Positions 46,804-54,882 of a stretch of 64,000 nt of DNA are shown piece after piece. Position 1 is the first letter of the stretch, and every line of letters begins with the position of its first letter. This DNA comes from Winogradskyella eckloniae (GTDB lineage Bacteria > Bacteroidota > Bacteroidia > Flavobacteriales > Flavobacteriaceae). The stretch spans positions 1 to 64,000 of the forward strand of contig NZ_JABRWP010000006.1 of the NCBI RefSeq assembly GCF_013249045.1. The letters run 5' to 3'. The notes beneath the pieces were generated by a model that ran no database searches, was not told the origin of the DNA, and saw nothing but the letters and a program-made list of their open reading frames with translations. Position numbers and translations under genes: made by a program.

Positions 46804-48714
46804 ATGAAGTACAGAAATTATGTGATAGGTTTTATAGCTTTAGCTGTGTGTTTTAATTGTAATTCCAAAAAGTTAGATGTAGTTACTCAAAGTAAAAAAG
46901 ATACAGGTAGACCAGAACCTAACGTTTTGCTTTTACTTACGGATGATTTGGGTTGGCAAGATGTTAAAGCCTATGACATTGATGAGCCTTCTCCTTATGA
47001 AACACCAAATATTGACGCCTTAGCTAAAAAAGGAATTCAGTTTTGGCAAGCTTATTCTCCAGCACCTACTTGTGCACCTAGTCGATGTGCTATTATGAGT
47101 GGCAATCATCCTGCTAGAGCACAAAAGACACATGTTGTAGGTGGTGCTCCTCCAACAGTTAGTGGTCATAAAAATGTACAACGCATTATGGATCCTTGGT
47201 ATAGTGGTCGTATGCCAGAAAATGAAATAACATTAGCAAGAGTATTACAACAAAATGGTTATACAACAGGACATGCAGGGAAATGGCATATGGCTATAAA
47301 TCATCACGCCTTTCCTCAGCCCGAAGATCAAGGATTTGATGTTACTACCTCAGATCGAGGAGCAACAAGTCCACAAAAACCACATCGTTTAACAGATTTT
47401 GCCACTACAAATGCCACAGACCCTTACCGTCTAGATGATAATGGCTTTCCTTATCATCAAAACAACCAAGATGCTTTAAATTTTTTAAAAGAAAATAAAC
47501 AAGATCCATTTTTCTTGTATTATGCAACGTTTTTAGTCCATGCGCCTATACATACTAGAAGTAAAGCACTTTTAGAAAAATATTGTAAAAAATTAGGGGT
47601 GCCATTTCCAACAGACCCAGAACATTGGGAGGTAGAAGGGCAAAATAATCCGTATTACTGTGCTATGGTAGAAATGCTAGATTACTACGTTGGGCAGGTT
47701 TTTGATTATTTAGAAGCAACCGATGATCCGCGTTGGCCAGGGCATAAGTTAATTGAAAACACGTATATTATTTTTACTTCGGATAATGGCGGTATGGAAA
47801 AGGCACATGGCGATATTGTTACTGATAATTACCCATTAGACAAAGGGAAAATTAATGCTAAAGAGGGTGGAACTAGAGTGCCTCTTATAATTTCAGGACC
47901 TGGAATTAAGTCTGGAGTAGCATCTGAGGTTGTTGTAAATGGGCTTGATTTTTACCCAACGATTCTATCCTTGTTAGGTATAGAAAAGCCAAAAGACAAA
48001 CTTTTGGATGGCGCTGATTTATCAGACCTGTTATTAATAGATCCAACCGATTCTAAGTTAGTAAAGGATAAAAATGGTAACACCCGATCTGAGATGATGT
48101 GGCATTTTCCACATGCTTCTTTTCAAAGTACTTTGCGAGTAGGGGATTATAAGTTGATAAGAAATTATGACTATAAATCGAATGCTGATACACCAGAATT
48201 TGAATTATATCAATTATACAGTACGCGTAATGGTAAAGTGAAACGTGTAGATATCGAAGAGGCTCATAATTTAGCAACAACTTATCCGGAGAAAACAAAG
48301 GAGATGAATGACCAATTAACTTCAATATTAACCGAAATGGAGGCAAGTTATCCGTATTACAATCCTTTTTATAAAAATGACTTAGAGCATAAAGAAACAG
48401 TACCTACGGTATTATCAGATTCAAAAGAAAATAATCAAGTTGTTTTTAAGTTCAAAGAAAATGGTGCTGCGGTGGTAAAGGCAGATTTAATTTATACCAC
48501 TAATGGAGGACATCGATATGAAGAATGGTTTAAGACTGATGCTACCGTAAATTCTAATGGCACCATAACTGCAATCTTACCGAAAAGTACAACGCACTAT
48601 ATTATTAACTTAGTAGATTCAAATAATTTCTTAATAAGTTATCCCGAAATTCCTGCGAATAAAACACTTAGGATGAATAAACAGAAGTACTCTGAATATG
48701 CATTGAATAATTAA
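46804..48714 (+). CDS. Lipoprotein sulfatase of the formylglycine type
   Basis: A 636-residue type I sulfatase. The signal ends near NC (Cys19), so it is probably lipidated. The modification site is CAPSR with Cys90; LTDDLGWQD holds metal-binding Asp residues, and GHAGKWHM and TSDNGG are conserved active-site blocks. After the catalytic domain (about 40-520) comes a C-terminal beta-rich module (about 540-625) with YEEWFKTDATVNSNGTI and VDSNNFLIS. The same module occurs in the secreted sulfatase at 54.9-57.4 kb, so the two are paralogues placed in different compartments. It needs a formylglycine-generating or anSME maturase, which is not in the window. Confidence 0.92.
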   Translation: MKYRNYVIGFIALAVCFNCNSKKLDVVTQSKKDTGRPEPNVLLLLTDDLGWQDVKAYDIDEPSPYETPNIDALAKKGIQFWQAYSPAPTCAPSRCAIMSGNHPARAQKTHVVGGAPPTVSGHKNVQRIMDPWYSGRMPENEITLARVLQQNGYTTGHAGKWHMAINHHAFPQPEDQGFDVTTSDRGATSPQKPHRLTDFATTNATDPYRLDDNGFPYHQNNQDALNFLKENKQDPFFLYYATFLVHAPIHTRSKALLEKYCKKLGVPFPTDPEHWEVEGQNNPYYCAMVEMLDYYVGQVFDYLEATDDPRWPGHKLIENTYIIFTSDNGGMEKAHGDIVTDNYPLDKGKINAKEGGTRVPLIISGPGIKSGVASEVVVNGLDFYPTILSLLGIEKPKDKLLDGADLSDLLLIDPTDSKLVKDKNGNTRSEMMWHFPHASFQSTLRVGDYKLIRNYDYKSNADTPEFELYQLYSTRNGKVKRVDIEEAHNLATTYPEKTKEMNDQLTSILTEMEASYPYYNPFYKNDLEHKETVPTVLSDSKENNQVVFKFKENGAAVVKADLIYTTNGGHRYEEWFKTDATVNSNGTITAILPKSTTHYIINLVDSNNFLISYPEIPANKTLRMNKQKYSEYALNN

Positions 48715-48769
48715 AGCTGAAAATATCAAAATAAGAAATAAAAAAACTTCACGTTAAGTCACAATCAGT

Positions 48770-50914
48770 ATGGGACAAAAGTTATGTAATAATTTAAAAG
48801 TGGTCGTTAACCATTTATTGTTTTTTGTTTGTTGGCTGTCATATGGTCAAGTTTCTAATTTATGGGTTGAACTCAACCCTAATGCAGGTCATTCCACTCA
48901 GTTAAATGAGGATATAAGTATTAACAACGGAACTATAATTCAAAATTTCACGTCGAGTAACGTCGGTTGCTTTGTTCTTAACGATGCTAATGAATTAGTG
49001 TATTCAGTTACCTATATCGAAGATGATTTAGACAATGATGGTGATAATGAACAAGTAGCTTTCGATGTCGTAATTAAAGCCTATACCGATGCCACGTACA
49101 CTTACAGTGCAGAACCAAACGCTTCTTCTGTTACTAATTATGGAACCCAAACTGACGTCACTAATATAGATAATTCTTGGGGAGTTATGAGCGATTTTGA
49201 TATTGACCCAGGCGAATCATTAGTTTTTGAAATCGATAATTTAATGATCAATGGATTAAACTCTAATTTTACTTATGCTATAGGTTTTTCGGCAATTGAT
49301 TTGGTAGAAACAAATGGTGGTAGAGACCATACTATGATTTTTGGCTTAGGTAACGGTTTGGAATCTCTCGAAATTGATAGTAATCAAAGTTATATGTTTT
49401 CTGAGTTAAGTAATTTATTTTCGGTTACAGGTACAGGAAGTCTTACAACGGCACCGCGCGAAATTGCTATTAAAGCTTTAAAATTAAAGTTAGAAATAAA
49501 CGGGCCAGATAATACCATTTGGGATGTAACGGATTATTCTGTTTTTGAAAAAGGCCCAGATTTTTATCATGATTACCCTGAACAAACGGTATTACTTCCA
49601 ACTTTACCCAACTTTTCTTGGAATAAAATTCCTAGATGGGTAGCCGTTAGAAGTAATAATGCACTATCAGAAGAAGCGGTTACAAGTATAGCTGAGAATT
49701 ATCAGTTAGTTATGTTAGAAAAAGCAAATTTTCAAGGTTTTGAATATATTGAAGATGGTATCGAAAATTTAGCTTCAAGGATTAAAACACAGAACCCTAA
49801 TCTAACAACTCTATTTTATTACAACACACGTATCAACTACTTTGGTTATGAAGCCAATGAAGAATATAATAGCAATGTTGCTAGTTGGAGCACATATTTA
49901 GATGGTGAGATATATCTTTTTAAAGATCTTTATTATTGGTATAATCATGATGTTGAAGCTATGCGAAATTGGTGGATTAATACTTGTGTTAATATGGCAA
50001 ATTTAGATGTTATTGATGGCGTGTTTGTAGATAAAATTACAAACCCAAATGAAAATGGGGATTTGTATAACACCAACGGAGCATTGGCAAATAATTATGT
50101 GACGATGTTAAGTGACCTTAATGATCAGTTGCCATCCGATAAGCTTATTGTAGGAAATACTTTAAGGAATGAGCGCGAAGGAGGAAATAGAGCGCTGATG
50201 GAAATTATGGATGGTTCTTATATAGAGCGTTGGGATTTTCCGAGTACAGACCAATCGCGTGCAGATGCAATAGCCGTGTCTATACAATTAATGAGGGAGG
50301 CATTACAAAAAGGGAAAATGATTAATTTTCAATCAAGTCCAAGTTATTCCGCAATTGAAGAAGAACCTGCAGATCCCGATGAATTATTGGCTTATACGAT
50401 AGATAACGTTAAATTTCCGTTGGCCGTATTTTTACTTATCGTTGAAGAAAATGCTTATTTTAGTTATAAAACAGGCGTAAATGCTGCAAGTAATAGTTCT
50501 GACTTATGGGATACTAGTTTTATAGACGAGTTTAGTTATTTTTTGGGGGAGCCACTAAGCGATCCTATTAAAAATGGATATATATACGAACGCTCTTTCG
50601 AAAATTTAGATCTATGGGTAAATATAGAAACCAAGGAAACTGTTTTTAATTGGATAGATGAGACCGCATTATCTATCAGCGATATAGATATTAAGGATAC
50701 GGTATATATTTTTCCTAATCCAGTTAGCCATACGCTTAGTATTTCAAAAAGAATAAATATGGCTACTATATATAATATGTATGGTCAAAAGGTTTTGTCG
50801 TTTTCTGAGTATAAAAAAGAATATGACGTATCTCAATTACAAGATGGTATTTATATTATTACGATCAAATTACAAAATGGCGAAAAGCATTCCATTCGTT
50901 TTGTAAAAAAATAA
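48770..50914 (+). CDS. T9SS-exported putative TIM-barrel hydrolase, second unclassified type
   Basis: A 714-residue secreted protein following the sulfatase by 55 bases. Signal peptide about 1-26. A beta-sandwich domain of about 225 residues includes DDLDNDGDNEQ, a likely calcium site. A barrel-like domain (about 270-610) has RWVAVRSN, LTTLFYYNTRINYFGY and DVIDGVFVDKITNPNENGD, with an acidic residue at the end of a beta strand, then DKLIVGNTLRN. The C-terminal sorting domain is FPNPVSHTL...DGIYIITIK. The layout parallels the protein at 44.5-46.5 kb (sandwich, barrel, sorting domain), but the sequences differ clearly. It has the look of a glycoside hydrolase without a known family; the substrate is inferred from the locus. 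Confidence 0.74.
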   Translation: MGQKLCNNLKVVVNHLLFFVCWLSYGQVSNLWVELNPNAGHSTQLNEDISINNGTIIQNFTSSNVGCFVLNDANELVYSVTYIEDDLDNDGDNEQVAFDVVIKAYTDATYTYSAEPNASSVTNYGTQTDVTNIDNSWGVMSDFDIDPGESLVFEIDNLMINGLNSNFTYAIGFSAIDLVETNGGRDHTMIFGLGNGLESLEIDSNQSYMFSELSNLFSVTGTGSLTTAPREIAIKALKLKLEINGPDNTIWDVTDYSVFEKGPDFYHDYPEQTVLLPTLPNFSWNKIPRWVAVRSNNALSEEAVTSIAENYQLVMLEKANFQGFEYIEDGIENLASRIKTQNPNLTTLFYYNTRINYFGYEANEEYNSNVASWSTYLDGEIYLFKDLYYWYNHDVEAMRNWWINTCVNMANLDVIDGVFVDKITNPNENGDLYNTNGALANNYVTMLSDLNDQLPSDKLIVGNTLRNEREGGNRALMEIMDGSYIERWDFPSTDQSRADAIAVSIQLMREALQKGKMINFQSSPSYSAIEEEPADPDELLAYTIDNVKFPLAVFLLIVEENAYFSYKTGVNAASNSSDLWDTSFIDEFSYFLGEPLSDPIKNGYIYERSFENLDLWVNIETKETVFNWIDETALSISDIDIKDTVYIFPNPVSHTLSISKRINMATIYNMYGQKVLSFSEYKKEYDVSQLQDGIYIITIKLQNGEKHSIRFVKK

Positions 50915-51115
50915 GTAGCATTTGTCTCGCTAGTTTTGTTTTTAACTACCTACTGTAGAATTTAATAAATTTTACTTTATTCTCCTATTTACAATTAAGT
51001 ACTAGATATATTCATTTTTTTTAATGTGCCTTATTTTTATAAGATTTTTAGTGGTTTTACAAGATTTGAGAACGCTTTTGGGTGAATTAAGCAAAGAAGG
51101 TTCGTTTTATGTGTC

Positions 51116-51123
51116 TAAATTTG
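51116..51123 (+). promoter_or_regulatory. Possible -7 box
   Basis: TAAATTTG matches TAnnTTTG 27 bases before the ATG of the small secreted protein. No -33 element at the right distance. Confidence 0.35.
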
Positions 51124-51150
51124 ACTAACTAATTTAAAAACATTTATATT

Positions 51151-51933
51151 ATGAGAAAACAACTACTTTTAGCATTTGCATTCTTCGCAGTAATTTGCGG
51201 CGCATCTGCACAATCGAACACATTTACATTTACTGGTACATCTTCTGACAGTGAGAATTTCTCTTTTGGATCATCTGCAGGTATATATGCACTTTCAGGT
51301 ACAGAATTTAGCCAAGGTAATAGTTTTATTAGTTATAACTCAGAGGTTGCAAGCGGTAGCCCTGTTTCAGAATCGTTTGGTATTAATACCTCAGGCAGTA
51401 CAATTGACGCAACGTTAACTTTTGCTTATAGAAAAAGAGCAGCTATGACAGGAGTAATAACCATTTCTATTCCTGGTCAAAGTGATGTGACTTATACTTT
51501 ACCTGATACGTCAGCAGACGATGGTGGAACAGATAACTTAGTAGAAAAGACATTAGAATACACTACAACTTTATCCTTATCTCCAACAACGACTAATATA
51601 ACAATTACTGTTGATGAATTAGCTCAGAATGCAGCTAATAATGTTCGATTAAGAGTTTATGATGTCACTGTAAATGGAACATTGTCGGCAAGTGATTTTG
51701 AGACTCCTGAAACAAGTGTAAAGCTTTATCCTAACCCAGTAAAAAACAGTTTTCAATTAGATTCTAATAATAATATTGAAAGCGTTGAGTTGTATAACAT
51801 TACAGGTCAGTTGGTTAAGACTTATAAAGAAGCATCTACTTATTATGATATAAGTGATCTAACAAATGGAATTTATCTTGCTACTATTAATACAGAATTT
51901 GGAACTAAAACATTCAAAGTTTTAAAAGAATAA
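51151..51933 (+). CDS. Small T9SS-exported beta-sandwich protein
   Basis: A 260-residue secreted protein: signal peptide (1-20), one beta-rich domain (about 22-185) and a sorting domain (YPNPVKNSF...GIYLATINTE). The domain ends NNVRLRVYDVTVNG, matching the end of an accessory domain in the sulfatase at 54.9-57.4 kb (SPRFRIYDLTFE); preceding strands also follow a similar pattern. It may therefore be a free-standing copy of that module, perhaps a glycan-binding protein. No enzymatic motif is seen. Confidence 0.72.
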   Translation: MRKQLLLAFAFFAVICGASAQSNTFTFTGTSSDSENFSFGSSAGIYALSGTEFSQGNSFISYNSEVASGSPVSESFGINTSGSTIDATLTFAYRKRAAMTGVITISIPGQSDVTYTLPDTSADDGGTDNLVEKTLEYTTTLSLSPTTTNITITVDELAQNAANNVRLRVYDVTVNGTLSASDFETPETSVKLYPNPVKNSFQLDSNNNIESVELYNITGQLVKTYKEASTYYDISDLTNGIYLATINTEFGTKTFKVLKE

Positions 51934-52140
51934 GTTTTGATTTCATTTTTTTTAACAAATTAAATAGTAATAACAACGTAATGAAAGGTAGTAATTTAAA
52001 TTGCTACCTTTTTTTATTCCTTAAATTGATTAAAAACTAATCTTCTTATTTTTCTATGCTTTCTTAAAAGTATTACCTATTAACTACAGTTTGAATAAAT
52101 TATAAGTGTAAACACAAAACCAAAGTTGCTCAATTAAAAT

Positions 52141-54855
52141 ATGAACTCTTTAAAAATATTGGGGTTAATCTTCTGTATTGTTACTTACGGCTTGTACAGC
52201 CAAACGACACCAGTCATAAATGGGATTGTTGTTAGTGAGTCTAAAACTCCATTAGAGTTTGTTTCTGTAGCTTTACTTAAAGAAAAAGATTCTACTTTTG
52301 TTACGTATACAATAACAGATGTAAAAGGGGAGTTTACATTTTTTGATGTTCCTAAGGATTCCCTGTTATTACAATTTTCATATTTAGGATATATAACGCA
52401 TTACAAGGAAATTCATTTCAAAAAACAACCCATACGGCTTGGGGAAGTTGTGCTTAAAGAAGACACCTTTGAATTAGATGCTGTTACATTGTCTGCTGTA
52501 GTACCTATTCAAATTAAGGAAGATACCATTGCGTTTAATGCCAATTCGTTTAAGGTTAATCCAAATGATAATCTAGAAACACTTTTAAAGAAACTTCCAG
52601 GTTTAGAAGTTGGGTCTAATGGAAAGGTGGTCGCTCAAGGCACTGAGGTTACAAAGATATTTGTAGATGGTAAGGAATTTTTTGGTGGTGATCCGGCTAT
52701 TGTTTTAAAAAATTTATCTGCAGATGCTATAGAGAAGGTTGAAATTATAGACAAAAAAAGTGATGAAGCTGAATTAACTGGAGTAGATGATGGTAATAAG
52801 CAGTTGGTCATTAATTTTACATTAAAACCGTCAAAAAAAAATCAAGGTTTTGGTAAGGCTTCTTCGGGTATAGGGTTAGATAGACGCTATTTTGCAAATC
52901 TTAATTACAACAAATTCTCGCCAAAAACACAATTGGCCGTTATTGGTAAATACAATAACATAAATATTACAGGGTCTAATATACAGGGATTTTTAGAAAA
53001 TGCTGATGGTATTTCAGACGAGTCTGATGATGATAATGCCAACACCTCCAAATCAAAAAGCCTAAGCGGTTTTTTAAAAACGGGAATTAGCGGTATTAAT
53101 ATGAGCCATGAGTTTAAAGACAAAGAAGTATTTAATGCTGACTATTTTTATAATTTTTCGGATAATCGCGGAACCACGTTCTCAAAGCGCATATCATTTG
53201 CTAATTCTAATAACTTTAATTACCTCGCTGAAAATAGTTTCAATAAAATATCTAATAATCATAATTTCAATTTTAATTATAAAAACAAATCCAATAGTAC
53301 TAACAGTCTTACCATAAGAGGCAGGTTGAATACGGATAAAATTATACAAAATTCTACGAGAACGGGCTTATATTATAATGAAGATGTTGTATTGGTAACA
53401 ACAAACAATCAAGCGTATCAAAACAATAATCTAAAAAAATTATTCAATATCAATATTAACTTTTATCAGAAGTTAGATAAGATTGGTCGTAGCTTTAGTG
53501 TTGGCTTTAGAACGAGTATTAATGGGCAAACAAAAGATAATGAACAATCTACTTTGACTGTAAGAAATGTGAATACAGATACACCATCGCCTAGAGAGAT
53601 TTTTGCAGTAAGAGATGAAACATTTGATAATGGGTTATATAATTTAAATTTTAAATACACAGAACCATTAGGAAATAATCATTATTTTAAATTGCATTCT
53701 TCTTTAAAAATTTTAAACCAAAATGAAGATATCTACCAACTTAAAACGACATTAACGGATGATAATGAGCAGGATCTTCTAACATACAAATACAACAATA
53801 GAGAAGGGAGTTACCAAAATAGAGCAGGCTATAATTACAGCACTAAGCAATGGAATGTTTATACAGGTATGGAGTTTCAACAGTTAGATAGATCTTTTGG
53901 TGTCGTTTCAGAAAATCCTTTTAACAGCACCCAATTTTATTTAAATCCGTTTTCTATCTTTCAATATAAACCAAAGAGAGGTATTAAATACCGATTAGTT
54001 TATAATAGAAGAATACGTAGTCCTCGTTCTTCAGAAAGCTCAACCGTTATCAACGATTTAAACCCGTTGTTTATTAGACAAGGTAATCCTAACTTAAAAA
54101 CTGAAAAGACGGATGATTTTACATTAACGGCTAATATTTTTAATTACAAATCATCATTAAATTTTACAGGTAGTATTAAATATCAGTTTTCAAATGATGC
54201 TATTATCCCAAATATTACCATTGATGATGATTTTGTAAAAACAAGAAGCTATATTAATAGTGGAAACCGTCAACGATTAACTACTGCCTTTAATTTTAGC
54301 AAAAAAATAAAAGGGTTGGGCATTAGGTATACATTAAAAAACAGTAATTTATATAACGCCTATACCTCATTAATTAATCAACAACTCAATGATGTGGTAT
54401 CAAAAGATTTTACTCTAGGGTTATCTGTAGAAAATGCTAATAAAAATTTAGTAGATTTAAAGTTAGGGGTTAATTACAGTTTAAATCATACCTCGTTTTC
54501 TATAGAACAAAACCTTAATCGTAGCTACAGACAACAGCATTATTTCTCGGCTATTGACTATGATTTTACTGAAAAACTGAATTTCAATACGCAATTAGAT
54601 TATTTCATTTTTTCTGATAATCAATTCGCCACTAATCTAGAACTTCCAATATGGAATATGGCTATTTCTTATTATTTAAGAAATAGCCATAATAGTTTTA
54701 AACTCATTTTTATAGATCTTTTAGATAAAAATGTAGATTTTCAAAGACGAAGCACTACTAATTATTTTGAAGAAACCACTTCAGAGAGTTTAGGACGCTA
54801 TATTATATTGAGTTATACATACCGATTAGGTAGCCGAAAGCAACAAAAAAGTTAA
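52141..54855 (+). CDS. Outer-membrane beta-barrel receptor, TonB-dependent-like (non-SusC)
   Basis: A 904-residue protein: signal peptide (1-20), carboxypeptidase-regulatory-like domain (about 25-110), a plug-like section with DNLETLLKKLPGLEV and TEVTKIFVDGKEFFGGDPAIVLKNL, and a long barrel (about 250-900). This is the layout of the outer-membrane beta-barrel receptor family typical of Bacteroidota, which lack a SusD partner. It lies between secreted hydrolases and sulfatases, so it may import released products or help surface assembly. Its ligand is unknown. Confidence 0.85.
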   Translation: MNSLKILGLIFCIVTYGLYSQTTPVINGIVVSESKTPLEFVSVALLKEKDSTFVTYTITDVKGEFTFFDVPKDSLLLQFSYLGYITHYKEIHFKKQPIRLGEVVLKEDTFELDAVTLSAVVPIQIKEDTIAFNANSFKVNPNDNLETLLKKLPGLEVGSNGKVVAQGTEVTKIFVDGKEFFGGDPAIVLKNLSADAIEKVEIIDKKSDEAELTGVDDGNKQLVINFTLKPSKKNQGFGKASSGIGLDRRYFANLNYNKFSPKTQLAVIGKYNNINITGSNIQGFLENADGISDESDDDNANTSKSKSLSGFLKTGISGINMSHEFKDKEVFNADYFYNFSDNRGTTFSKRISFANSNNFNYLAENSFNKISNNHNFNFNYKNKSNSTNSLTIRGRLNTDKIIQNSTRTGLYYNEDVVLVTTNNQAYQNNNLKKLFNININFYQKLDKIGRSFSVGFRTSINGQTKDNEQSTLTVRNVNTDTPSPREIFAVRDETFDNGLYNLNFKYTEPLGNNHYFKLHSSLKILNQNEDIYQLKTTLTDDNEQDLLTYKYNNREGSYQNRAGYNYSTKQWNVYTGMEFQQLDRSFGVVSENPFNSTQFYLNPFSIFQYKPKRGIKYRLVYNRRIRSPRSSESSTVINDLNPLFIRQGNPNLKTEKTDDFTLTANIFNYKSSLNFTGSIKYQFSNDAIIPNITIDDDFVKTRSYINSGNRQRLTTAFNFSKKIKGLGIRYTLKNSNLYNAYTSLINQQLNDVVSKDFTLGLSVENANKNLVDLKLGVNYSLNHTSFSIEQNLNRSYRQQHYFSAIDYDFTEKLNFNTQLDYFIFSDNQFATNLELPIWNMAISYYLRNSHNSFKLIFIDLLDKNVDFQRRSTTNYFEETTSESLGRYIILSYTYRLGSRKQQKS

Positions 54856-54882
54856 TCAATAAAAAGCGTATTACCTATTTAT

